Origin: Protula sp. h YS-2021
Lineage: Eukaryota > Annelida > Polychaeta > Sabellida > Serpulidae
Direction of reading: 5' to 3'
NCBI GenBank assembly: GCA_949752745.1
Contig: OX457031.1
Location: 4,715,967-4,779,966, forward strand
DNA: 64,000 bases
The translations under genes were made by a program, and so were the position numbers. This document shows positions 16,457 through 27,629 of this stretch, one piece after another; positions within the stretch are counted from its first letter, which is position 1; each line of letters opens with the position of its first letter. The notes under the pieces were generated by a model. That model had not been told where the DNA came from and searched no databases. It was given only the letters and a program-made list of their open reading frames with translations.

Positions 16457-17150
16457 TAATGCCATATCGCGTGCTCTAATAAACAGTTAGTGTGAAGTCC
16501 TGATATCCACCATATATTCTGTCTCAATCGGCTGTGAAAATGCACCAAAACATGAACACATCAAGAGCGTCTATACACGACGCGTAATGGCATACACGTT
16601 GTACACAGTAAATTAAGGGCAGTGCACACTGCATTACGAATTTTCTATAAAATAAGCATACCAAATAACGGTATATATCCAATTTCGGGTTCGAAAAGTT
16701 ACAAAACTGCGCATGTACGGCAACGAGTAAACATCATTGCTTAAGACAAGCAATATGGAATCATCGAAAAACCAGGTCATACATGTTTGAAAATAGTCTG
16801 TTTAGTATAATAAACCTCAGAAAGCTGGTCATAAATTCGTTTTTTTTTTCAAATTGTTTTGCCTTCTATGTGACTCAAGGTTTTTATATTTACAAAATGG
16901 GATATAACCATATCCCGGTTTGCTCATGTAAATTAATTCTACTTTGGACTAATTATCTTTTTTCATGAAATCAACTTAGTGCGACAGGTTTTATTGAAAA
17001 GGAGCGTTTTGATTGGCCGTTGAACATGTGAGATTGAGACACTGTAATTACATGTATATCGGTATCACAGTTTTTCAGAATTACGAATGTGGTGGTAGAG
17101 AAGCGTCGAGGGAAACAAGAAAACAGGAAAGACTGCTTCCATATATAACA
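16457..17150. other. C1q unit 1 upstream sequence, no gene seen
   Basis: Matches 20600-21320 and 23470-24080 in the other two duplication units, with small indels. No coding exon recognised. Confidence 0.6.
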
Positions 17151-17918
17151 CGGTATCCTGAATATCCGGACATAACGGCGACGGCCATAACGGAGAAGAG
17201 CAAAACGTCGACGGCCAAAACGGCGACAAGTGCAACCCCGGACAAAACAGCTACGGAGTTTTTTTAAGTTTATGCTTTAAAGCGCTTATTAAAAGGAAAC
17301 AGAAAGTAACAACGTTGCCAACACAGTTCATTTAACTATAATTGATAAATAAATTTGGAAAAAGTGCAGTATTTCTCCCCACGTGCCCTTCCGGCCCTCC
17401 CTAACCACCTCCCCCTGTCACCACTCACTGTCTCAGTAATCTTCCCTTCTCCCATCCCCTCCCCTAGCCATCCCTCCCATCTTCGCAACCTCCCATCCCC
17501 GTCCCAATTCAAGCCCTACCACTGCAACCAGTCTTTCTGTCAGTGATCATCCTGACCTTCCCGGGAGCCCAACGGATTAGTTCATTAAGGCGAGTAAAAC
17601 ATCGGTCTTTCGTTGCTGATAATCTGAAGTCCTTTTGAAGGCATTTTCATCACGTGCAGTAACGGATTAGTGGGCACAGTCGCTAAATACAATGGTTTTC
17701 AAAATGTTATTATTTACTTCCCAGTCTCAAACGATGGATTATCGTATAATTGCAACTAGGAATATATGAACTGATTTTTCAGGCAACACTTTTCTTTGTA
17801 TTTTAATTTTCAACATTAAATTATTAATCTTCGTCGCCCTGTTGTTCTGGGTTGCACTTGTCGCCGTTTTGGTCTCCTTTTTTTCCGTCGCCGTTTTGTC
17901 CGGGATTCGGTATCCTGA
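17151..17918. mobile_element. Non-autonomous DNA transposon, Mutator-like (MULE) by its ends
   Basis: The inserted segment 17162-17907 (746 bp) is flanked by an 11-bp direct repeat, CGGTATCCTGA, at 17151-17161 and 17908-17918. Its ends form terminal inverted repeats of roughly 90-100 bp: left ATATCCGGACATAACGGCGA, right (reversed) AATCCCGGACAAAACGGCGA, both continuing through AAAACGGCGACAAGTGCAAC. The other two duplication units have the target uninterrupted, with one copy of the site (about 21325 and 24090). Long terminal repeats and a 9-11 bp target duplication fit MULE elements. There is no transposase; the interior is C-rich. Confidence 0.85.
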
Positions 17919-19160
17919 CATTTAGCCGAGCGACAATTATGCAAACAGCTTTTAGTCTAGCGATATTTGACTGAAACTGGTATATACGACATTTGGTTGA
18001 TTTTTATAATTGTTGCCTTATTCTTTAATCAATGATTTGTCAAATAGTGGGCGATATCTTTTAAATTATTTGTCAAATAGAAAAGGATAAAAGTAAAATA
18101 ATGATTTATAGGTTGCCCTATTTCAGATACTGAATTCAAATGCTCTAGACCATCAGTTAAATTGGTAAAGAGAAAACAGTAAACGGCCAATCATTTATCT
18201 CAGTCTTTTTATATGTGTGCCCCTAAGGGAGACATTATAGCATTTGATGTGTCCGTCCGTTCGTATGTCCGTCTGTCTGCAGTGAGTTCTTATGAACTAA
18301 ATTTTTCTCAAAACATACATACATATTGGGGTACATGTCTAGATGATACCCTTGCTACTTTTTTTCGTTCCTTCAAAAAATCTATTTTTGGCAAATTTTG
18401 GAACATAGGGGTGTTTCGTGCATTTTTATCACTTTGGCAGGCTAGATCTCCAAAAGAGTTCGTTGGATAAGGCTCAGACGTCGCAAGAAGAGCACATATA
18501 TAGCGCAAATGCATACTGCAAAATTTCTCTTCATTTATGTTGAAAATTTAGTTTTGTCGATTTTTTTTAATTCTGATTTTTAGGTTTTTTGCCATAGTTT
18601 TGCAATATCTCTGGAACAGTTTGTTTGACTAGGCTGAAACGTGGCAAGAAGAACCCACTCATAGTGCAAATGTTTACTTTGAAGATTTTCTTCATTTTCT
18701 GTAAAATGTATTTTTGGCGAATTTTTAATTTTGTGGGCTCGTCAATGTTGTACTTTTAAGCAAGGAATTTTTTCCACATGACTGATTGAGGGAGCGAGGA
18801 AGACATATCCGTTTTTGTTTTAACAAAAATACTGGCCAGTCTAGTTCAAATAGTTTTATTTTAATTGAAAGTTTCTTAGGTGCTTCTCCACCTGGTTTTG
18901 CTTTTTCTCCCAAATGACAAAAAATGCCGAATTAGTGAAATTTTAAAAATTCTGTAAAATTGTGTAAATGTCGGTTAATATGTGAATCGTCAAAACCCAA
19001 CCTCTCCAACATCTCTTTTCGGGTAGCTTCCAAATTCGAACTAAATGCATTTTATATATTGCATTTTTTGGCCTAACAGTATTCGTTGCAGAGTTTTTCT
19101 CTCTTTCCTTGTTCGGTAACTCGGCTGGGTCATGTCCTTGGACATGCTTGTTCTGATTGT
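17919..19160. other. Unit 1 distal flank and a dispersed repeat, no gene seen
   Basis: 17919-18170 continues the duplication (compare 21330-21580 and 24090-24330), with short GACATTTAGCCGA echoes. After 18210 the sequence is unique to this unit: GTCCGTCCGTTCGTATGTCC followed by two diverged 180-bp units (CTAGGCTGAAACGTGGCAAG near 18627 resembles TAAGGCTCAGACGTCGCAAG near 18468). This looks like a dispersed repeat. Confidence 0.5.
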
Positions 19161-19727
19161 TGCTTTGCCTGTCTATGTAACTGGAACAACCTGCCTGTGG
19201 GAATTAAAAAAAGTTGTCAGGGACAAGAGATAAACAACAGTTGTATGCCGGTGCCATGCATTCAATGGCTTTCTTAAAATGCTGAAAACGGGTTATACTT
19301 GTCACAATTCAAAAACTGACTAATGTTATCGATCAGTCGCTAATTATCGCCCAACTAAAATTTTGTGATTTTGCCATTCTCGCCTCAAATTTTGACAATT
19401 TCACCTCGTCGAAAGGAGACCTTTTTGATTAGTAAATGTTTGAGTTTACCGGAAATAGCGCAAGTGGGTCAGTATAAGCGTTGCCCGGCCGACATTTTCG
19501 GGACCAGTTCTTGAAAACTGTTAAAGCCTATATTTTTGAAAATCAACCAAAAACGGAAGCAATTGCACTTTGTTCAATAATGTTAAAAATGCATGCAGTG
19601 AGCGGTTTTCCGGGCCAGTTCGGGACAGGGTTTTACAATTATACAAGACAATGAAACATATCGCGTTCCATGTTTTTATTTTAAACATCTATTTATTAAT
19701 CTTGTAAAATCCCAAAGGGGGAGGCGT

Positions 19728-20393
19728 TTAGGTTATCAAGCGAATAAGACAGCCTGAGAAGGAGGAATGGATACCGTAATGGATTGTGGCGGGTGAATAG
19801 TTGTTATTGATAGATGGTGTTAGGGAGACTTCTTGGTTGGCTTCACAGAGGTACATTCCCGCAATAGACCCTGACATCCCTGCTCCTACAGGAGTTTCTA
19901 TGAACCTAGCAATGGCCGTCTGTGTCATTGTTCCTCCCACCCATAACCCAGCATAAGTGTGCATGCTTCATCCACATCTGGTCTGTCTTTATTCGTAATG
20001 GTCACTATGAATAGATAATAGCCTGCGTATGGACAAATGAACACACCCGATGTCGCATTATAATGGTTCCCAGAGTTAAGGACCACATCTTTAAAAATCA
20101 TGTCGTCAATATCTTCATAGTCCAACCTTTCCGAGGGCCTAACAAAGAAAGCAACAAAATCGCTGTTTTCAGTATACTTATTCAAAATGCCATTCAAGTG
20201 TAATATTTCGTTTGAGTTGCTTTCAAGAAGGCTTTCCATAGTTTTTACAGTTCCCGATTTTGGAAAGCCTTTCCATGATATTTTCGAATCGGTCATTGAC
20301 AGGCTGTGCAAGATTTGAGGGCACAGCGGGGTCGCTGTGTAATGGCTTGGCCTTGTAGCTTCCACTGACGTCTTGTGGATGCGCCGCTTGTGC
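19728..20393 (-). pseudogene. C1q-domain protein, copy 2, two frameshifts
   Basis: The exon begins after CATTTCAG (20396-20394) and is colinear with copy 1. It has lost 44 bp from the coiled-coil segment at about 20254, where CTGTAAAAACTATGG is closely followed by the remaining helix; this breaks the frame. It also shares the one-base loss in the C1q domain at about 19954. It retains FVRPSERLDYEDIDDMIF, HYNATSGVFICPYAGYYLF and the C-terminal SSFSGCLIRLIT in three different frames. No signal-peptide exon was found. With two frame breaks it is very likely dead. Confidence 0.87.
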
Positions 20394-20477
20394 CTGAAAT
20401 GTATTTGAACAAGAAATTGGTAGATAGTTCAGCACCAACCGGAATTGAAATAACAAGATGGCGGACTTGAAGGTCAA

Positions 20478-21846
20478 AGTAAAATTAACTTGCAGCTACT
20501 CACTATTTAAGTCACATATAAACCATATATCGTACGGACCGGATTATTAAGACGGGAGTAATAGCCGGCGGCAGACAGACAACCAAACCTACAGTCCCCT
20601 CCGAAAAGTATTGCCATATTGGGTGCTCTAATAAGCAGTTAGTGTGAAGGCCTGATATCCACCATATACTCTATCTGAATCGGCTGTGAAAATGCTCCAG
20701 TACATAACGCACATCAAGAACGTCTATACAAGAGGCAAAATAACATGAATTTTCAGAAGCACACTATGCACCTTGTACACAGTAAATTTACGGCAGTGCT
20801 CACTGCATTACGAATTTTCTATGTAATAACCATACCATACAACGGTATATATATCCAATTTCGGGTTCGAAAAATTACAAAAGTACGCATGTATGCCAAC
20901 GAGTAAACATCATTGCTAAAGACATGCAATATGGAATCATCGAAAAACTTGGTCATACATGTTTAAAATTAGTCTATTTTGTATAATATACCTCAGAAAG
21001 CTGGTCATAAATTCGTATTTTTTTTCAAATTGTTTTGCCTTCTATGTGACTCAAGGTTTATATATTTACAAACTGAGATATATCCCGGTTTGCTCATGTA
21101 AATTAATTCTGCGTTGGACTAACTATCTTTTAATATGAATATCAACTTAGTAAGAGAGGTTTTATTGAAAAGGAGCGTTTTGATTGCCCGTTGAACATGT
21201 GAAAATTGACACGTTTCAATTAAATGTATATCGGTATAACAGCTTTTCAGAATTACGAATGCGGTTGTGGGGAAGCTCCGAGGGAAACAAGAAGCCACAA
21301 ATGACTCCTTCCATGTATGACACGGCATCCTGACATTTAGCCGAACGACAATTAGGCGAGCAGCATTTAGTCTAGCGATATTTGACCGAAGTTGATATCT
21401 ACGACATTTAGTTGACTTTTATAATTGTGAAGCTTATCTGTAATAAATGATTCGTCAAATAGTGGGCGATATCCTTTAGCTGATTCCTCAAAAAGAAAAG
21501 CATAAAATTAATAATATAACAATTTATAGGTTACTGTATTTCAAATATTGAATTCAAATGTTCTAGACCATCAGATAAATCGACAACGGATAAATGGGCA
21601 ATGTTGCCGCTTTTACGGCTGATGTCAGGAGTTTTACCTCTTTCAGAGGACTTTATAATCGTTATGTGTATATAACATGTAGACGAAGCCGCTTGCGAAC
21701 GTTACACTTAATCAGGTGTAACTAGAACAATATATACAAGAGGTGGAAGGGTGTCGAAATGCTACAGACTGTGCATTATTATACATTTATGATACTGAGC
21801 TTAAATACGCTAAATTAAGATTAGATGTAGTCATGTATTGTTCACT
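20478..21846. other. C1q unit 2 upstream sequence, no gene seen
   Basis: Parallel to 16030-18170 (unit 1) and 23270-24600 (unit 3). It contains the uninterrupted target site of the unit 1 transposon near 21325. The match to unit 3 stops at TTGTTCACTGTT (21840), where a LINE fragment begins, so the sequence corresponding to the unit 3 signal-peptide exon is absent. Confidence 0.6.
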
Positions 21847-22200
21847 GTTGAAGGGAGAAACATTTAGCATTGTAAAAGCATTTAGACACAGTCGTAGACC
21901 CTGATTGTATCGGATCAAGTATTTTTTAGGTGTGACAGTCTTGCTGATCCATAAACAATGCTGCTATAGTAATCTAGACCGTATAAAAGCTCGGTAAAGC
22001 ATAAGTTTTGTATCCCGATCTGCGCCGCAGTCATGGGCAGATATTACTCTAAGGAGATTGAGTGCTTTTTGATATTTTGGTTTGTGTTCTTTGGTGTGTG
22101 GGATAAAGCTTAGCTTGGAGTCGAAGAGTAAACCCAGAAATTTGCTTTCGTAACAACAGGTATTTGAATGCCAGAAATTTATAGAACGGGATAGTCGTGT
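21847..22200 (-). mobile_element. LINE reverse-transcriptase fragment, Jockey-like
   Basis: The minus strand encodes ESKFLGLLFDSKLSFIPH, KALNLLRVISAHDCGADRD, KLMLYRAFIRSRLDYYSSI and VYGSARLSHLKNT; after a frameshift at about 21915 it reads NQGLRLCLNAF. This is the connection region after the polymerase core of Jockey/RTE-X type LINEs. It lacks the YADD core and endonuclease, so it is an internal fragment. It sits exactly at the join of duplication units 2 and 3. Confidence 0.85.
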
Positions 22201-22472
22201 TGTTTGCGTTTTTTACAGAAATGCATGCAGACTGTTTTAGTTTTTGTTTGGTAAATGTGTGTGTTCAGCGAATATATAAAATATACACATACAGTATTGT
22301 ATATCTTTGAAAATCAACCAAAAGCTGACGCAATTGCAGTTTGTTCAACATTGTTAAAAATGTACGCATTTTAGACTGAAAAGATGAGTGGTTTTGCGGG
22401 CCAGTTCAGGAAATATATAAGGAACAGGGTTCTACAATTATACAAGACAATCAAACATATCGATTTCATGTT

Positions 22473-22496
22473 TTTATTTTAAACATCTGTTTTATT
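22473..22496 (-). promoter_or_regulatory. Polyadenylation signals for C1q copy 3
   Basis: Two AATAAA hexamers on the minus strand (22491-22496 and 22473-22478), about 50-70 bp after the stop codon. The same pair is kept in copies 1 and 2. Confidence 0.55.
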
Positions 22497-22543
22497 AATC
22501 TAAATCCAAAGAAAAAAGTGCTGGCGGGGGGAGGGGACTGCGT

Positions 22544-23254
22544 TTAGGTTATCAAGCGTATAAGACAACCTGAGAAGGAGGAATGGACATCGGAACGGAT
22601 TGTGGAGGGTGTGTAGTTTCTATCGACATATGCTTTGAGGGAGACTTCTTGGTTGGCTTCACAGAGGTATATTCCCGCAATGGCCCCTGACACCCCTACT
22701 CCTAATGGAGTTTGCACGAACCCAGCAATGGCCTTCTGTGCCATTGTTCCTCCCACCCATAACTCAGCATCAAGTCTCCATGCTTCATCCACATCGGTTC
22801 TGCCTGCATTCGTAATGGTCCCCATGAATAGATAATAGCCCGTATATGGACAAATAAACACACCCGATGTCGCATTATAATGGTTCCCAGAGTTAAGGAC
22901 AACATCATCAAAAATGATGTCGTCCTCATCTTCATAGTCCAGATTTTCCGAGGGCCTAACAAGGAAAGCAACAAAATCGCTGTTTTCAGTATACTTATTC
23001 AAAATGTCATTCAAGTGTAATATTTCGTTTGATTTGCTTTCAACAAGGCTTTCCATAGTTTTCACAGTTCCTTTCAAGTCTTGTAGCTTGCGATTCCAAT
23101 CCTCTTTTTCTTCTTCGATTTTGGAAAGCCTTTCGATGATATTTTCGAATCGGTCATTGACAGGGTGCACCAGATTTGAGGGCACAGCGGGATCGCGGTG
23201 TAATGCCTTGGCCTTGTAGGTCTCACTGACGTCTTGTGGTTGCGCGAGTTGTGC
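22544..23254 (-). CDS. C1q copy 3, exon 2 (coiled coil and C1q domain)
   Basis: Starts after the acceptor TTTCTTTAG with AQLAQPQDVSETYKAKALH and stays open for 236 codons to TAA at 22544-22546. Relative to copies 1 and 2 it keeps the reading frame through EAWRLDAELWVGGTMAQKA. Confidence 0.92.
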   Translation of the reverse strand, partial: AQLAQPQDVSETYKAKALHRDPAVPSNLVHPVNDRFENIIERLSKIEEEKEDWNRKLQDLKGTVKTMESLVESKSNEILHLNDILNKYTENSDFVAFLVRPSENLDYEDEDDIIFDDVVLNSGNHYNATSGVFICPYTGYYLFMGTITNAGRTDVDEAWRLDAELWVGGTMAQKAIAGFVQTPLGVGVSGAIAGIYLCEANQEVSLKAYVDRNYTPSTIRSDVHSSFSGCLIRLIT

Positions 23255-24801
23255 CTAAAGAAATTTGTAGATAGCTCAGCCCCAACCGGAATTAGAATTC
23301 CAAGATGGCGGACTTTGAAGCCTTGAAGATCAAAATTAATCGAGCTATCCACTGTTGTAAGTTATATATAAATCAAATATCGTATGGAGGGGATTATCAG
23401 GACGGAGGTAACATCCGGCGAGAGACAGACGGATAGACAGACAACAACCAAACCTACAGTTCCCCCCGAAGAGTAAAGCCATACTGGGTGCTCTACTAAG
23501 CAGTTAGTGTGAAGGCCTGATATCCATCATATATTCTGTCTGAATCGGCTGTGAAAATGCACCATGACATAACGCACATCAAGAGCGTCTATACACGAGG
23601 CGTAATGACATGAATTTTTAGAAGCACACTATGTTGTACATGGTAAATTAACGACGGTGCTCACTACATTACGAATTTTCTATGAAATGAGCATCTCATA
23701 CAACGGTATATATCCACTTTCGGGTTCGAAAAGTTACAAAACTGCGCATGTACGGCAACGAGTAAACATCATTGCTAAAGACATGAAATATGTAATATGT
23801 GACTCAAGGATTATATATTTACCAAATTGGATAAACATATCTCGGTTTGCTTATGTAAATTAATTCTGCGTTGGACTAAATATCTTTTTTATGAATATTA
23901 AGACGGAGAAACGGTTTCATTTAAATGGAGCGTTTTGACTGGCCGTTGAGCATATGAGATTAACACGTTTCAATTAAATGTATATCGGTATCACAGTTTT
24001 TAAGAATTACGAATGCGGTTGTAGGGAAGCGCGGAGGGAAACAAGGAAATACGAGTAACTCCTTCCATATATGGGGCGGTATCCTGACATTTAGCCGAAC
24101 AACAATTAGGCGAGCAGCATTTAGTCTAGCGATATTTGACCGAAATTGGTTTCTACGACATTTAGTTGATTTTTATAATTGTGACCCTTATCTGTAATAA
24201 ATGATTCGTCAAATAGTTGGCGATATCTTTTAACTGATTCGTCAAACAGAAAAGGATAAAACTAAAATAATGATTTATAGGTTACCCTATTTCAGATATT
24301 GAATTCAAATGTTCTAGACCATCAGATAAATTGACAACGGGTAATCGGGCAATGTTGCCGCTTTTACGGCTGATGTCAGGAGCTTTACCTCTTTCAGAAG
24401 ACTTTATAATCGTTATGTGTATATAACATGTAGACTGGAAGCCGCTTGCGAACGTTACACTTAATCAGGTGTAACTAGAACAATATATACAAGAGGTGGA
24501 AGGGTGTCGAAATGCTACAGACTGTGCATTATTATACATTTATGATACTAAACATAAATACGCTAAATTAAGATTAGGTATAGTCATGAATTGTTCACTG
24601 TTCTAATCATTTTACCGTTTATTTCGTTTTCAATTCAATATCGATATAAAACAATTCACACAGAGTGAGATACTGATCCAACTGAAAATAGCTACTGCCT
24701 TAGGATTTAAAATATACTGTACGCATGATTGAAATACTTACATTACCAGGCCTTTCAACACAACAAATGCATATGAACGACAAAACCCACACTAATATCA
24801 T
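22544..24801 (-). CDS. Secreted C1q-domain protein with coiled coil, intact copy
   Basis: Two exons: 24742-24801 (signal peptide) and 22544-23254, joined in phase 0 by GTAAGT and TTTCTTTAG sites; intron 1487 bp. The 256-residue product has a signal peptide MILVWVLSFICICC (1-18 or so), a spacer, a heptad-rich coiled coil at about 54-108 (IIERLSKIEEEKEDWNRKLQ) and a C1q jelly roll at about 112-256 with FDDVVLNSGNHYNATSGVFI, CPYTGYYLFMGTITNAG, LCEANQEVSLKAY and SSFSGCLIRLIT. Such C1qDC proteins form trimers through the coiled coil and the C1q head and act as soluble recognition lectins in invertebrate immunity; that role is family knowledge. It is the only intact member of three tandem copies. 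The intron carries sequence repeated in all three units. The start was chosen because it is the only upstream ATG followed by a signal peptide and a consensus donor in the right phase. Confidence 0.88.
24742..24801 (-). CDS. C1q copy 3, exon 1 (signal peptide)
   Basis: ATG at 24799-24801; 20 codons, MILVWVLSFICICCVERPGN, ending at a GTAAGT donor. The hydrophobic core and length fit a secretion signal. No counterpart was found upstream of copies 1 or 2. Confidence 0.78.
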
Positions 24802-24884
24802 GTCGGAGCTATCAACACTGCACAAAAAGAGAAAAGAAGCAGCCTGTTTTTCACTAACTGCATATGATTTTGACGTCTTCTTCT

Positions 24885-24898
24885 TATCTATAAATTAG
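24885..24898 (-). promoter_or_regulatory. Possible TATA box of C1q copy 3
   Basis: Minus-strand AATTTATAGATAAG lies about 90 bp before the ATG of the signal-peptide exon. A CRE-like GACGTCA lies about 15-20 bp downstream of it. Spacing is reasonable but the call rests on a short AT-rich motif. Confidence 0.3.
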
Positions 24899-25182
24899 AA
24901 ATGCTTATCCTATCGTTTATCTTGATAGGTATCAAGTATAAAGCTTACATATGCCATATGATGTTTTGTTTTCTCTTGTCTTTGGCGTGGGAAATTGACA
25001 TCAGGTGGCGTCTGTAGATAAATTGGACGAGGCCTTTACGTGGTTTATTGAATTTATTCAGGTTTTTTTTGGTTTTGCAGAATATTTGCATTACTGAGAA
25101 TATCCAGTTTTATTCAAATCTGCATTTGAATAATCACTTATAAGTTGTTTAAAACTTACTCTTAAGTGGCTGTTCTCATGCA

Positions 25183-25350
25183 ATGCATCAAGTCCCTCTA
25201 GGGTAGGCACCTAGCCAATGAGCAATGCAGCAAGTCCCTCGAGGGTAGGCACCTAGCCAATGATCAATGCATCAAGTCCCTAGAGGGTAGGCACATAGCC
25301 AATGAGCAATGCAGCAAGTCTCTAGATTGTAGGCACCTTGCCAATAAGCA
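25183..25350. repeat. 42-bp tandem repeat, four copies
   Basis: CAATGCATCAAGTCCCTCTA, GGGTAGGCACCTAGCCAATGA and close variants repeat at about 25183, 25225, 25267 and 25309. Similar units recur near 25660-25760. Confidence 0.85.
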
Positions 25351-26095
25351 CAAAGCCCGATATCTAGCGGCTTGGCGAAAAGGCGACAAAATGTCTTGTC
25401 ATGGACATCGAGCGTGCGTTCACTGTCAAGAACCTTTGGTGCCAAAAGTTTGCCAACCGCAGGCCGAGGAAACAAATCGCTCTCTTTTATTTAGATAATG
25501 ACTTGCCATCACGTACAAGTCCATCACCTTTTGAAACAAAAATAAACAAACTTTATTTTATACAAATCCTGAAAAAATCTATTTTTGAACTGTAATCAAA
25601 ACGTTAACTTTGATTATATTCATGAAATGATCTGTGTCTCATCTTTATATCACGAATGGCACCTAGCCAATGAGCAACTCAGTTAATCGCTCTATGGTAG
25701 ACATCTAGCCAATGAGCAATGCAGCAAGTCCCCCGAGGGCAGACACCTAGCTAATGAGCACAAGGCGCGACATATGGCGGCGTGGTGACAAGATGTCTGA
25801 TCGTGGACATCGTTCGGGTGTTCACTCAAGACCATATGATTCCGAAAGTTTGCCAATCTCAGGCCGAGCTTAGAAGGTTGTTTGAATCAATTAAAAGCCA
25901 GGAAAAATTGTTCTCTTCACTTAGATAGTGATTTCCAATGTCAATACACAAGTCCGTGACCATTTCAAACAAAAATAAACAAACTTTATATTATACAAAT
26001 ATTTTTTTAAAAAATCTATTTTTGAGCTGTAATCGAAACGTTAACTTTGATTATATTCATCGAATGATCTGTTTCTCATCTTTATATCACAAATG
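25330..26095. repeat. Tandem duplication of about 400 bp
   Basis: 25340-25660 and 25755-26095 are diverged copies: GGACATCG, AAAGTTTGCCAA, AGGCCGAG, AAACAAAAATAAACAAACTT, CTGTAATCAAAACGTTAACT and TTTGATTATATTCAT occur in the same order. Each is preceded by CAAGTCCC-type 42-bp units. No coding capacity seen. Confidence 0.8.
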
Positions 26096-27629
26096 AATGG
26101 GAATCGCATTGTGGTCATATTCATACTATACTGTTTGAGGAGGCGATACTTGCTGTACGGCTGTAGTCGACACGTTTTTATTATTACACGGTTTCTTGAA
26201 ACAGGTGTGAGGCTTTCCACTTGTAACGTTGTAAATGTGGAAAAAAGGGGTCCATTACAAGCATTCAAACATGCATTTTCATCCAGGAAAAGCCCTTACT
26301 GAACTATGTTTACATTTTGACGCATATACATCTATTAAAAACAAGGTGATTGTCAAACCCGACCAATGCAGCAAGTCGTTCGTTGGCCTTTACACCTCAA
26401 GTACCAGCAAATCACTTGCTACATAGTTCTCTTGTAACAACCTCACAACTTATAACAACTTACACCTCAAGTACCATAAACGCTAGTCTTCACCCTTGTG
26501 AGACCTAAATACATCCACATTGCTAAAATCATAAAGTTTCTTTTCTTTAAAAATCCCTTATGATAAAGTCATAGAATTATAACTTTAAAACACACTTTCT
26601 GTCAGCTCTTATCGAAATAGCATGAAATAGGTTTTAAAATTGTTTGTATACCTTCTAAAAATGTTGATACCTTTAATAAATGTTTGCATACATTTTAGCC
26701 AATTTTGATAAAATTTCACATTACAGTTAACCAAACAGATCGGACCGCTTTCTACTCCTTTTTGGACACGCATGGTAGCACATATGATACCAAGTTACCC
26801 AACCCACACACACACACACCCTGGCTGAGATTACCTGCACTTCTATAATATATAATATATAATAATATATTATAATAAATTCTATAATATATGTTAAGGT
26901 GTACAGGGATATAGCTCAGGGCCCTTCCCTCTCTCCCACTGCAAATAAAGAAAATTTCCATTTGCTTTCTTGTTTCCTTTGTAAACACCAGCGGCCTGCT
27001 AGGTTATACATCCCAAACCATGTAAGAGAGATTTAATCTGCATAACTACAAACCCCCTCGACTCTTCTGTTTTCCCCCAGCATGGTACGATTTATACTTC
27101 TTAGGTTCTTTAGTTATCACTCAAGTGTTCGGCAAAACTTAAAATTACAATTTTTTAAAAATTTAAGTACCCTATAGAATGAACATTACCCCATCCCTGA
27201 CCCACACACCCCCTCAAAAAAGAGGAACATCGAGAAGGGTAATATTTTACTCAGTAGTCCTCGTTTCTCTGAAAAGGCGGATTGTTTCGGAACTTTAGTC
27301 CGTGGTTGCATAAAAAGGGGGCTTTATTTCAAAATTCGTTCTCGGTGCTGAAGGATCATTTTAATGATTTTAAAAGGTCACAGACACGAATTGTAACCAG
27401 TTGGTACATGAATTGCTCCCCTTAAGTTCTCTCGCAGTGCCAGTTTATAAATTGCATTGACCGATTTCTCAACTTAATATCCGATAGATACGAGAATTAT
27501 TATATATTTTACTTATCCGTTAGTACGAGAAGTAAAATCAATTAAATTACTAGCGTTTTCTGCGTCTCATCTTACGACATAGATAGTGATCGACCTGTTT
27601 GCCAAAACTTGACTGCATTCAAAGCTGGC
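26096..27629. other. Non-coding, no gene seen
   Basis: Contains an ACACAC tract (26808), an AT-rich TATAATATAT stretch (26845-26895) and GGACACGCATGGTAGCACAT near 26764, which resembles GGACATGCATGGTCACACAT at about 61127 and may be part of a dispersed repeat. No exon recognised. Confidence 0.45.
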
